Shown: positions 54,862 through 63,193 of the stretch, one piece after another
How the letters are laid out: the number at the start of each line of letters is the position of its first letter
Position numbering within the stretch: the stretch's first letter is position 1
Assembly (NCBI RefSeq): GCF_004114695.1
Contig: NZ_CP035310.1
Location: forward strand, 1-64,000
Direction of reading: 5' to 3'
DNA from: Erythrobacter sp. HKB08
GTDB lineage: Bacteria; Pseudomonadota; Alphaproteobacteria; Sphingomonadales; Sphingomonadaceae
DNA: 64,000 nt
The notes under the pieces: generated by a model
The model's database searches: none
What the model saw: the letters and a program-made list of their open reading frames with translations, nothing else
Told to the model about the DNA's origin: nothing
Position numbers and translations under genes: made by a program

Positions 54862-56709
54862 ATGAGTGACAAGCAGGACCCGTTCGGCACTTTCTTCGAC
54901 CTTCAGGGCGAGGCGATGCGGGAAATGTTCGCGCAGTTCACCCCCGGTCTCGCGGCGGCCGCGCCGGGTAGCGAGGCCGCGCAATGGGCCGCCACCGCGC
55001 AGCAGCTGCAGGGCATGTGGATGCAGTTCCTCAGCGAAAAGGCAAGCCAGCAGGGCAGCGCCAATCCGCTCGATCCGATGCAGTGGATGACGATGACGCA
55101 AGGCTGGGCGCCGAAGACGGCTGCCGCCCCGCAGGCGTTCCAGAAGCTGATGCAGGAAAGCATGGACCTGTGGCAGGGCGTCTTCGGGACTATGCTCGGC
55201 CAGGCGAGCGGCGAGGCGAAGGAAGCGCCCGAGCTGCCGCGCAAGGACCGCCGCTTCTCCGACCCGGCATGGCAGGAACACCCCGCCTATGCGCTGCTCC
55301 ACCAGACCTACCTGATGCTCGCCGACTATTTCATGCACGCCGCCAAAGAGGTAGAGGGCGTGCCGGAAGACAAGCGCGCGCAGCTGAAGTTCGCGACGCA
55401 GGCGCTGCTCGAGGCGATGAGCCCGGACAATTTCCTCGCGACCAACCCGGTAGTGCTCAAGCGCACGATCGAAACGGGCGGGCAGAACCTCGTGAAGGGG
55501 ATGCAGCACCTCATCAACGATCTGAAGCGCGGCCAGCTCACCCACACCGATGCGGACGCCTTCACGCTGGGTGAGAACCTCGCCGCGACGCCGGGCAAGG
55601 TCGTGCACGAAACGCCGATCTACCAGCTGATCCAGTACAGCCCCTCGACCGAGGAAGTGCTGGAAGTCCCGCTGGTCATCTTCCCGCCGTGGATCAACCG
55701 TTTCTACATCCTCGACCTGACGCCGAAGAAGAGCTTCATCAAATGGGCGGTCGACCAGGGTATCACGGTCTTCGTCGTCAGCTGGAAATCCGCCGACGAG
55801 AGCATGCGCGACGTCGTGTGGGACGATTATATCCGGGCCCAGATCGACGCGATCGACCATGTGCGCGAGCGGCTCGACGTTCCGTCGGTCCACACCATCG
55901 GCTATTGTGTTGCCGGGACGACGCTCGCCGCGACCCTGGCGATCCTCGCCCGGCGCGACGAGGCGGAGAAGGTCAAGTCGGCCACCTTCTTCACCGCGCA
56001 GGTCGATTTCGAGCGCGCGGGCGAACTGCTCAATTTCATCGACAACAAGCAGCTCGAGATGATCGGCAAGCTTTCGCCCGACGGCTATCTCGACGGGCGC
56101 TATCTCGCCGCCACCTTCAATGCGCTGCGCGGCAAGGACCTGATCTGGAACTACGTCGTCAACAATTACATGCTGGGCGAAGACTATCCGGCCTTCGACC
56201 TGCTGCACTGGAACGGCGACGTCACCAACCTGCCCGCCAAGTGGCACGGAGCCTATCTGCGCGACCTCTACCGCGACAACAAGCTGGTGCAGAGCGACGC
56301 CCTGTCGGCCGACGGCACGCCGATCGACCTGACACGGGTCGAGACACCGACCTATGTCCAGGCAGGCAAGGAAGACCATATCGCGCCGGCAGAAAGCGTC
56401 TGGCGGATTACCGACCACTTCAAGGGTGACGTGACCTTCCTGCTTGCAGGCTCGGGCCATATTGCCGGGGTGGTCAATCCTCCCTCTGCCAACAAGTACC
56501 AGTACTGGACCGGGGACAGCGACGCGTCCTCGCTCGGCGAATTCGTCGAAGGCGCGACAGAGCATCCGGGCAGCTGGTGGCCGCATTGGCTCGAATGGCT
56601 GCACAAGCAGGACGACGCGAAGGTCCAGGCGAAGGGCAAGCGCAAGCCCGGAGGCAAGGGTGACACGGTCATCGAGGATGCACCCGGGCGCTATGTGAAG
56701 ACTCGCTAG
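54862..56709 (+). CDS. phaC: Class I poly(3-hydroxyalkanoate) synthase
   Basis: About 615 residues, the usual class I length. The lipase-like box GYCVAGTT carries the nucleophile Cys349. The N-terminal domain includes KDRRFSDPAWQEHPAYALLH, and GSGHIAGVVNPPS near the C-terminus supplies the catalytic His. It polymerises 3-hydroxyacyl-CoA to polyester granules. The start could be as early as ATG 54835; 54862 was chosen for the typical MSDKQDP beginning. The phasin gene with PhaR-type sites follows. Confidence 0.94.
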   Translation: MSDKQDPFGTFFDLQGEAMREMFAQFTPGLAAAAPGSEAAQWAATAQQLQGMWMQFLSEKASQQGSANPLDPMQWMTMTQGWAPKTAAAPQAFQKLMQESMDLWQGVFGTMLGQASGEAKEAPELPRKDRRFSDPAWQEHPAYALLHQTYLMLADYFMHAAKEVEGVPEDKRAQLKFATQALLEAMSPDNFLATNPVVLKRTIETGGQNLVKGMQHLINDLKRGQLTHTDADAFTLGENLAATPGKVVHETPIYQLIQYSPSTEEVLEVPLVIFPPWINRFYILDLTPKKSFIKWAVDQGITVFVVSWKSADESMRDVVWDDYIRAQIDAIDHVRERLDVPSVHTIGYCVAGTTLAATLAILARRDEAEKVKSATFFTAQVDFERAGELLNFIDNKQLEMIGKLSPDGYLDGRYLAATFNALRGKDLIWNYVVNNYMLGEDYPAFDLLHWNGDVTNLPAKWHGAYLRDLYRDNKLVQSDALSADGTPIDLTRVETPTYVQAGKEDHIAPAESVWRITDHFKGDVTFLLAGSGHIAGVVNPPSANKYQYWTGDSDASSLGEFVEGATEHPGSWWPHWLEWLHKQDDAKVQAKGKRKPGGKGDTVIEDAPGRYVKTR

Positions 56710-56745
56710 GCGGATATTTTCCAGCGATAACAACGTGGAAGCATC

Positions 56746-56812
56746 TTTTTGTGCACTGCACAAAAATCCCTTGACTTCGCGGCCGCAATATCTATTTTGT
56801 GCACTGCAACAA
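56746..56812 (+). promoter_or_regulatory. Phasin promoter with two PhaR-type operators
   Basis: Site 1 (56746-56766) is a perfect palindrome: TTTTTGTGCA, one base, TGCACAAAAA. Site 2 (56795-56812) is the near match TTTTGTGCACTGCAACAA. Between and across them lie TTGACT (56771-56776) and TATTTT (56793-56798), a -35/-10 pair with 16-base spacing. The sites match the TTGTGCA-n-TGCACAA pattern of alphaproteobacterial PhaR, which represses phasin genes until PHA granules titrate it. Site 2 covers the -10. Confidence 0.8.
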
Positions 56813-56849
56813 GCGGGCATCCCCCGCGCAACGCACAGGATAGAGCATC

Positions 56850-57626
56850 ATGGCTACCAAGCCGGAAAGCAAGATCGACGCAGCAGCGGAAAAGGCATAC
56901 GCCGAAGCCGCAGCGAAAAAGGCATCTGCCGAAAAGGCCGAGGCGAAGAGCGATGAAGTAAGCATCGCGAAGGTCGCCGAGGCTGTCGAGGCCGACAAGC
57001 CGGTCGCCAAGAAGGCAGCACCGAAGAAGGCCGCTGCGAAGAAGGCAGCGCCGAAGAAGGCTGCTCCTGCCAAGAAAAAGACTTCCACCAAGACCGTGGC
57101 GAAGAAGGCTGCGCCCAAGCGCAAGCCGGCTGCAAAGAAAGCCGCCACCGCCGCCAAGACTCCCACGAAGGAAACCATCATGACCAAAGCAAAGACCAAG
57201 ACCGAAGACATGACCGCACAGCTCAAGGCTGGCGTCGCGACCGCTCAGGAACGCGCCAAGGCTGCCTACGACAAGGGTAGCGAACTCGCTGCCGAAATGG
57301 GTGAATTCACCAAGGGCAACGCCGAAGCAGTCGTCGAATCGGCCAAGATCTACGCCGCCGGCGTCCAGGAAATCGCCAAGGCCCAGATCGCCGACGCGAA
57401 GACCGCTGCCGAAACCGTGACCGCCGACGTCAAGGAAATGGCTGCCGTCAAGTCGCCGACCGAATTCGTCCAGCTGCAGGGCAAGCTCGCCAGCCGCAAT
57501 TTCGACGCTGCTGTCGCTCAGGTCTCGAAGACCACCGAAGCATGGGTCAAGCTGGCCAACGACAGCTTCGCACCGCTTTCGAGCCGCTTCTCGCTGGCTA
57601 TGGAAAAGGTTCGCAAGGCCGCCTGA
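56850..57626 (+). CDS. phaP: Phasin with a lysine/alanine-rich histone-H1-like N-terminal tail
   Basis: A 258-residue granule-associated protein. Residues about 52-105 are repeats of [14 protein letters not shown] type, like the DNA-binding tails of PhaM/PhaF and H1-like proteins. Residues about 110-258 are an amphipathic helical phasin domain ([38 protein letters not shown]). The tail could tether PHA granules to the nucleoid. An internal ATG at 57180 (Met111) has AAGGA seven bases upstream and marks the start of the bare phasin domain, so two forms may be made. An intrinsic terminator follows. Confidence 0.88.
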   Translation: MATKPESKIDAAAEKAYAEAAAKKASAEKAEAKSDEVSIAKVAEAVEADKPVAKKAAPKKAAAKKAAPKKAAPAKKKTSTKTVAKKAAPKRKPAAKKAATAAKTPTKETIMTKAKTKTEDMTAQLKAGVATAQERAKAAYDKGSELAAEMGEFTKGNAEAVVESAKIYAAGVQEIAKAQIADAKTAAETVTADVKEMAAVKSPTEFVQLQGKLASRNFDAAVAQVSKTTEAWVKLANDSFAPLSSRFSLAMEKVRKAA

Positions 57627-57686
57627 GCCGAGCGAACGGGTTTCTGAGCCGGGTCTCTCCTCTCCCTTTCCCGGCCAGAATTCCAC

Positions 57687-57723
57687 TGGGCTGGACGGTT
57701 CGCCGTCCAGCCCATTTTCTTTT
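57687..57723 (+). terminator. Intrinsic terminator after the phasin gene
   Basis: TGGGCTGGACGG (57687-57698), loop TTCG, CCGTCCAGCCCA (57703-57714): twelve perfect pairs with a stable UUCG loop, followed by TTTTCTTTT. It lies 60 bases past the phasin stop codon. Confidence 0.95.
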
Positions 57724-57816
57724 CGTGAACCAATTTGCCGCAAAGGCATTGGTGCAAGACGAATGGCGCGCGCATACCCTTGCGCCAGAGCAAAACCATA
57801 CGATATTGACGCGACC

Positions 57817-58200
57817 ATGCAGCATGTCCCGCCCCATCTGATCCTCGACGACGCCCTGCCGCTCGCGGCCGGCGAAGGCGAGGGTGCGGGCGACGACGAG
57901 GGCGAAGGCCAGGTCGGTATCGCGACCAAGACGCGGACCAAGCCCAAGAAGCCGAGCCAGTACAAGGTGCTGATGCTGAACGACGACTACACGCCGATGG
58001 AATTCGTCGTGATGGTCCTGAAGCGTTTCTTCCGCATGGATCTCGAGCAGGCGACCCGCGTCATGCTGCACGTCCACCAGAAGGGCGTCGGCGTCTGCGG
58101 CATTTTCCCCTACGAAGTTGCCGAGACCAAGGTGAACCAAGTGATGGACTTCGCCCGGCAGAACCAGCACCCGCTGCAGTGCACGCTCGAAAAGGCGTGA
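57817..58200 (+). CDS. clpS: ATP-dependent Clp protease adaptor ClpS
   Basis: A 127-residue N-degron adaptor. The core has [21 protein letters not shown] with the NDDYT and hydrophobic pocket residues, then [22 protein letters not shown] in family form. The N-terminal 40 residues are acidic and disordered. It delivers N-end-rule substrates to ClpAP; clpA is not in the window. ATG 57817 gives the usual length; longer in-frame starts approach the terminator upstream. Confidence 0.95.
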   Translation: MQHVPPHLILDDALPLAAGEGEGAGDDEGEGQVGIATKTRTKPKKPSQYKVLMLNDDYTPMEFVVMVLKRFFRMDLEQATRVMLHVHQKGVGVCGIFPYEVAETKVNQVMDFARQNQHPLQCTLEKA

Positions 58201-58210
58201 GGCGACAGGC

Positions 58211-58711
58211 TTGATCGGCCATCCCGAACCCGATCCCGTCGGTCCCGGGCAGGAAAGCGTCTGGGACTATCCCCGCCCCGCCATTTGCGAGCCGACCGAT
58301 CGGCACATCCAGATCATCCATCGCGGCGTGACGCTGGTCGATACGCGCAAGGCATGGCGCACGCTCGAGACGAGTCACCCGCCGACCTATTACATCCCGC
58401 CCGAAGATATCGCGGCCGAGCATCTCGAACCCAACGCGCGGCGCAGCCTGTGCGAATGGAAGGGGCAGGCGCGCTACTGGGACGTCGCGATCGGCGACGA
58501 CCGTATCGAGGCGGCGGCATGGAGCTATCCCGATCCCACGCCCGCATTCCGCCCGATCCGCGATTACCTCGCCTTCTATCCGGAACCGTTCGAGCAGTGC
58601 CTCGTCGACGGCGAACAGGTCACGCCGCAGCCCGGCGGCTTCTACGGCGGATGGATTTCCCGCTACGAGGCGGGACCGTTCAAGGGCATCCCCGGCAGCC
58701 GCTTCTGGTAG
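58211..58711 (+). CDS. DUF427 domain protein, TTG start
   Basis: A 166-residue protein with the DUF427 pattern: HIQIIHRGVTLVDTRKAWR, THPPTYYIPPEDI-like TSHPPTYYIPPEDI, then CEWKGQARYWDV and YPDPTPAFRPIRDYLAFYP. Function is unknown. The frame has no early ATG; TTG 58211, eight bases after GAGG, is the likely start. It sits 10 bases after clpS, so the two are probably one transcript. Confidence 0.82.
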   Translation: MIGHPEPDPVGPGQESVWDYPRPAICEPTDRHIQIIHRGVTLVDTRKAWRTLETSHPPTYYIPPEDIAAEHLEPNARRSLCEWKGQARYWDVAIGDDRIEAAAWSYPDPTPAFRPIRDYLAFYPEPFEQCLVDGEQVTPQPGGFYGGWISRYEAGPFKGIPGSRFW

Positions 58712-58738
58712 CTTTCCCGTCACGCGACGGCTTAGGGC

Positions 58739-60025
58739 ATGACCCGCGCGGATTTTCGCGCTAGGGGGCCTCAGGCAACCAGAAGAAGCGCAAGGCCCTT
58801 GTTCAAGTTTCTCCCAGCGATCGACCGGTACATCCTGCGGCTCGTCATCCTGCCGATGACCGCCGTATTCGCGATTGCCGCCTCGCTGCTGCTGCTCGAC
58901 AAGATGCTGCGCCTGTTCGATTTCGTGGCCGTAGAAGGCGGACCGATCGGCGTCGTGTTCAAGATGCTCGGTGCGCTGATCCCGGAATATGCGAGCCTCG
59001 CCATCCCGCTCGGCTTGCTGCTCGGCATCCTGCTCGCCTTCCGCAAGCTCGCTACCACCAGCGAACTCGACGTGTTTCGCGCGGTCGGCCTCGGATACGG
59101 GCGGCTGCTGCGCGTGCCCTACATCATCACCCTCATCCTCATGGCGGTGAATGTCGCGCTGGTGTTCTACATCCAGCCGGTCAGCCGCTACTATTACGAG
59201 CAGCTGGAATACGAGCTGCGCTCCGGTGCGCTCGGCGCGTCGATCAAGGTCGGCGAATTCACCACGCTGGCCGACCGCATGGCGCTGCGTATCGAGGAGA
59301 GCGAGGACGATGGCCGCCGCCTCAAGGGCATTTTCGCGCGCGTTGCCAATTCCAAGGGACAGGTCCTGTCGATCTCGGCCCGCGAAGGGGCTTTCCTCGC
59401 GACGAGCGACAGCCCGGACACGATCATCCTGCGCCTGACCGACGGAACCATCGTGCAAGACACCGGAGGCACGGACGAGACGCCGCGTGTCCTCACCTTC
59501 ACCCGCCACGACCTGCCGATCGACCTTCCGGCGATCGAGGAATTCCGCGCGCGCGGCGATGCCGAGCGCGAATACATCCTGCCCGAGCTCTTGCGCATCG
59601 GCTGGTCGGACAACACGACCGAAGAGAAGCGCGACGCGAGCCAGGCGAGTTTCAACTTCCGCCTCGTCGAAGTGGTGATGATGCTGCTGATGCCGCTCCT
59701 GGCAGTTGCCCTAGCCATACCGCCCAAGCGATCTACCAGCGCACTCGGCGTGTTCGTCTCGGTCGTGATGGTCGTCGCCTATCACAAGGTGAACCAGTAC
59801 GGGGAGGACATCGCCGCGCTCGGCAGGGTCGATCCGATCATTGCCCTGTGGGGGCCGTTCTTCCTCTTCGCCGCGCTGATCCTGTGGATGTACTACCGGG
59901 TCGCGTTCGTGCCCGGCGGGCAGGCGATCGGCGCGCTCGAGACGTGGTTCGCCAAGCTATCGAAGAAGATCCGCGCACTGTTCCGCCCAAGGCGGCGCGA
60001 GGCAAGGGTGGCTCCGGCTGAATAG
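58739..60025 (+). CDS. lptF: LPS export ABC transporter permease LptF
   Basis: A 428-residue YjgP/YjgQ-family permease with helices near the N-terminus (FLPAIDRYILRLVILPMTA) and three near the C-terminus, flanking a large periplasmic beta-jellyroll domain. With LptG and LptB2 it extracts LPS from the inner membrane. It is somewhat long at both ends: a 20-residue basic leader (TTG 58799 could be the true start) and a basic C-terminal tail. It is followed by lptG after six bases. Confidence 0.9.
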   Translation: MTRADFRARGPQATRRSARPLFKFLPAIDRYILRLVILPMTAVFAIAASLLLLDKMLRLFDFVAVEGGPIGVVFKMLGALIPEYASLAIPLGLLLGILLAFRKLATTSELDVFRAVGLGYGRLLRVPYIITLILMAVNVALVFYIQPVSRYYYEQLEYELRSGALGASIKVGEFTTLADRMALRIEESEDDGRRLKGIFARVANSKGQVLSISAREGAFLATSDSPDTIILRLTDGTIVQDTGGTDETPRVLTFTRHDLPIDLPAIEEFRARGDAEREYILPELLRIGWSDNTTEEKRDASQASFNFRLVEVVMMLLMPLLAVALAIPPKRSTSALGVFVSVVMVVAYHKVNQYGEDIAALGRVDPIIALWGPFFLFAALILWMYYRVAFVPGGQAIGALETWFAKLSKKIRALFRPRRREARVAPAE

Positions 60026-60031
60026 GGTTCC

Positions 60032-61129
60032 ATGCAGCTAGACTTTTTCCCCTCCCGCACGCTCACCTTCTACATGGCGAAGATGTTCATTGTGCGCATC
60101 GTCGCGATGCTCGCGGTGCTCGTCCTCGTCCTGATGGCGCTCGACCTACTCGGCACGAGCGGCGAGATCCTCGCGGTCGAAGGCAATGGCCAGGGCGAGC
60201 TGTGGACCTATGTCGCGCTGCGCATCCCGCAGCTGATATCGCGCTTCCTGCCCTATTCGGTACTGCTCGCGACGCTGATCACGCTGGTGACGCTCAACCA
60301 GAACAGCGAAGTCGTCTCGATGAAGGCAGCCGGGCTGTCCGCCCACCAGGTGCTCGCACCTCTGCTGCTGACCGCCGCGGTCGTCTCGGTCATCAGCTTC
60401 GCTTTCAACGAGCGCGTCGTGACGCGAGCCACCGCGACCCTCAAGGCATGGGAGGGCAACGAGTTCGGCCCCGTGCCGGAGGATTCCGGCGAGCAGAGCA
60501 ATGTCTATTTCACCGACGGCGCGAATATCCTCATGGCCCAGCGCCTGATGGGCAGCGGCGAGGCGACGCGCATGGAAGGCGTCACCTTCTATCGCCGCGA
60601 TCCGCAGGGCATGCTGTCTCAGCAAGTGCGCGCCGAACGCGCGACCTATGCGGCGCCAGGCTGGAAGCTCGAGGGTATCGAGACTTTCGACGTCAATGCC
60701 GCGACAAGCGGGACGGCTGAGGACATGGTCGTCGGCGAGACGCTGAGCCTGCAGCAGATCGAGCTCGACAAGGTCGATGCCGATGCGCAGGACTTCTTCG
60801 AACTCTCGCGCTCGATCGACGCCTACGAAGCGGTCGGTCGCCGGACGAGCGAGCTACGCGCGAAATGGTGGCACAAGATTTCCGGACCGCTTTCGGCATT
60901 CCTCATGCCGCTTCTCGGTTCCATCGCCGCTTTCGGCCTTGCGCGATCGGGCCGGCTGTTCGTGCGCGCGGTGATCGGCATGGCGCTAGGCTTTGCCTAT
61001 TTCGTGGTCGATAATGCCGCGCTCGCGATGGGGAGCTTCGGCGGCTATCCGCCCTTCCTCGCCGCATGGGCGCCCTTCTTCCTGTTCCTGTTGATCGGCG
61101 AGACCGTCCTCATCCGGACCGAGGAATGA
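60032..61129 (+). CDS. lptG: LPS export ABC transporter permease LptG
   Basis: A 365-residue permease paralogous to LptF, starting MQLDFFPSRTLTFYMAKMFI and ending in three helices (GRLFVRAVIGMALGFAYFVV). The pairing with lptF is the standard arrangement. The stop codon overlaps the start of the GNAT gene (ATGA). Confidence 0.92.
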   Translation: MQLDFFPSRTLTFYMAKMFIVRIVAMLAVLVLVLMALDLLGTSGEILAVEGNGQGELWTYVALRIPQLISRFLPYSVLLATLITLVTLNQNSEVVSMKAAGLSAHQVLAPLLLTAAVVSVISFAFNERVVTRATATLKAWEGNEFGPVPEDSGEQSNVYFTDGANILMAQRLMGSGEATRMEGVTFYRRDPQGMLSQQVRAERATYAAPGWKLEGIETFDVNAATSGTAEDMVVGETLSLQQIELDKVDADAQDFFELSRSIDAYEAVGRRTSELRAKWWHKISGPLSAFLMPLLGSIAAFGLARSGRLFVRAVIGMALGFAYFVVDNAALAMGSFGGYPPFLAAWAPFFLFLLIGETVLIRTEE

Positions 61130-61647
61130 GCGGCGACTGGCACATCCGCCTTGCCCGGCCGGGTGATGCCGAAAGTTTCCATGCGGTCGAAGAGGACGCG
61201 GCGACGCTCCTGAAAGAAGAACCCTCGCTGGAGGGTGTCCCTGTCCCGCCTTCGGGAACGGCGGATCACTACCGCAAGGTCATCTCCCGCGGACATTGCC
61301 TGAGTGCGACGGTCGGCGACGAGGTGGTGGGTTTCGCTGCTGCGGGGCGCGTCGGGCGCGATCTCCACCTGCACGAGTTGAGCGTGATGCGCGCGCACCA
61401 GGGCAAGCGGATCGGATCGACCTTGCTCGAGGCGCTGGCCATCGATGCGCGCAACAGCGGGATTTCGGCCATCACGCTGAGCACCTATCGCGACATCGCG
61501 TGGAATGCGCCTTTCTACGCGCGCCATGGCTTCGTCGAGGTCGAGAATTTCGAGGGGCGGCCGCATTTGACACAATCGCTCGAAGGCGCGGTTGCGGCGG
61601 GCCTGCCGGCAGAGCGCCGCTGTGCGATGATCCGCTTCCTCGATTGA
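61126..61647 (+). CDS. GNAT-family N-acetyltransferase
   Basis: A 173-residue acetyltransferase. The acetyl-CoA loop is MRAHQGKRIGSTLLEAL and the C-terminal strand-helix NAPFYARHGFVEVE is typical. The substrate is unknown. It is translationally coupled to lptG by a four-base overlap. A role in LPS is not implied by the sequence. Confidence 0.87.
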   Translation: MSGDWHIRLARPGDAESFHAVEEDAATLLKEEPSLEGVPVPPSGTADHYRKVISRGHCLSATVGDEVVGFAAAGRVGRDLHLHELSVMRAHQGKRIGSTLLEALAIDARNSGISAITLSTYRDIAWNAPFYARHGFVEVENFEGRPHLTQSLEGAVAAGLPAERRCAMIRFLD

Positions 61648-61704
61648 CGGGCGGAACATCGCCGGTCCATCACGCGTCTAACGGGCAACCGAAGGAGATT
61701 TCCC

Positions 61705-61938
61705 ATGCGCCGTCTAGCAACGCTGGCCCCTGTTTTCGCACTCGCGCTCGCCGCCTGTAGCCAGGAGCAGCCGGAAGCCGATACCGCTTATGAAGAAGAG
61801 CTGCCCTCGCCCGTGGCCAACAGCGCCGACGAGGACGTGCCTGCACCGGTGAACACCTCTGCCGAAGGCGGTGCTGACGAGCAGGTCGATGCGATGGCAG
61901 CCGACAAGCGGTCCGGGAAAATCCAGCCCGCCAACTAG
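61705..61938 (+). CDS. Small acidic lipoprotein
   Basis: A 77-residue predicted lipoprotein with lipobox LALAAC at about residue 18, then an acidic, disordered, low-complexity chain. No fold or family is recognised. The AAGGAG ribosome-binding site is strong, so expression is likely. It lies 57 bases after the GNAT gene and converges on the desaturase gene. Confidence 0.75.
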   Translation: MRRLATLAPVFALALAACSQEQPEADTAYEEELPSPVANSADEDVPAPVNTSAEGGADEQVDAMAADKRSGKIQPAN

Positions 61939-61953
61939 CGGGCGCCAGGGTGT

Positions 61954-63045
61954 TCAGCCGCGTTTGGTCATGGTGCTGCGCGCGATGCGTGCAACAAGAT
62001 GCGCCATGCCCGGGTGGTTCGCCCCGTCATAGGTCGAATTGATGCCGAGTTCGCGCTTGAGGCGGCGATGCGCCTCGGGCAGCGAGTGGTAGGGCATCGA
62101 TGGCATCAGGTGGTGCAGCGCATGGTAGCGCAGTCCGACCGGCGCCCAGATTTCCGCAGCGATACCCGGCGGCGGGACGTTGACGGAATCGAGGAACTGC
62201 GCGGTGACAGTCATTGGCTCGCCTTCGTTCTCCCACAGGTGGGCGACAAGCGTGCGAAGCTGGTTGAGCACCGCGGTCAGCGAGACGATCGACAGCGCGA
62301 TCAGCAGCGGGCGCCAGCCGAAGGCGAAGACACTCCCGATCAGCAACCACGACCAGACGAAGCCGCCGACTTCCTGCCAGAACACGCGGCGCTTCATTTC
62401 GCCTTCCGGCGCGCGGCGGCGGAATTCCGGATTGATCGAGAGGGCAGACGCACGCTCCCACACCAGCTTGCGAATGGGCGGGAATACCGCGCCAAGCGGA
62501 AGCAGGATCGCGCAGCGCACGATGAATGCGACCGGCGCGAGCAGCGCGACCAGCACGAAGAGCGGCAGGCTCCACGGCTTCATCAGGGCGAGCGGGAGAT
62601 ACTCCGGATCCTCGACCGTGCCGTATTGCGTGCGCTTGTGGTGGATCGTGTGCACGCCTTCATACATGTAGCTCGGCACCAGCATCGGGATGCCGACGAG
62701 GATGTTCCACCACAGGCGGAAACCGGGCAGCGCGTTGCGGTGGATGTGCGTCAGCTCGTGAATGAACATCAGCGCGCGGTAGAGCGCGAGCGCCGACACG
62801 ATGCCGAGTGCAATGGCGAGCGGGACGCTGTCGACCAGGATCGCGCCTGCCATGGCGGCATAGCCGACGCCTGCCGACAGGAGCATGTCCGGCCAGTAGA
62901 TACGACCCTTGGCCGTCGCGATGTCCTTCGTCAGGTCGCGCGCGGCGCGCAGCATCGCCTTGTCGTCAGTCGCCAGGAACTGCGCGCGGGTCGCCCGCGG
63001 CGCGTTCTCGCGCGATGAGGTGGCAGGTTCGATGGTCTGTTCCAT
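61954..63045 (-). CDS. Membrane fatty acid desaturase family protein
   Basis: About 363 residues with four or more membrane helices. Three histidine boxes ligate the di-iron centre: HELTHIHR, HTIHHKRT and YHALHHLMP with the distant SLPEAH. The family includes acyl-lipid desaturases and related hydroxylases; the position of the new double bond cannot be told. ATG 63045 was chosen, giving a usual N-terminus; an in-frame start at 63117 would add a Cys-rich leader. Confidence 0.85.
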   Translation of the reverse strand: MEQTIEPATSSRENAPRATRAQFLATDDKAMLRAARDLTKDIATAKGRIYWPDMLLSAGVGYAAMAGAILVDSVPLAIALGIVSALALYRALMFIHELTHIHRNALPGFRLWWNILVGIPMLVPSYMYEGVHTIHHKRTQYGTVEDPEYLPLALMKPWSLPLFVLVALLAPVAFIVRCAILLPLGAVFPPIRKLVWERASALSINPEFRRRAPEGEMKRRVFWQEVGGFVWSWLLIGSVFAFGWRPLLIALSIVSLTAVLNQLRTLVAHLWENEGEPMTVTAQFLDSVNVPPPGIAAEIWAPVGLRYHALHHLMPSMPYHSLPEAHRRLKRELGINSTYDGANHPGMAHLVARIARSTMTKRG

Positions 63046-63193
63046 GGCTCCAGGTCCGGTTTTCGGGGGCGCTTTACCGCAAAACGGGCAGTCAGGACAA
63101 ATCAGTCCTGTTGGCAAGAGTAATCGAGTGGCTTGCTTGACACGGGCGGATAATCACACAGAGGTCGAACCTTTGCTGAACAGGATATCCCGC
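63046..63193. other. Divergent intergenic region
   Basis: About 148 bases between the desaturase and the rightward gene. It should carry both promoters. I see no operator-like palindrome or RNA structure. The TTG at 63173 with GAGG upstream is an alternative start for the rightward gene. Confidence 0.4.

Noticed and set aside
57001-57170. Tandem DNA repeat in the phasin gene
   Set aside because: The repetition comes from Lys/Ala/Pro codons of the basic tail and is imperfect at DNA level, so it is coding low complexity and not a separate repeat element.
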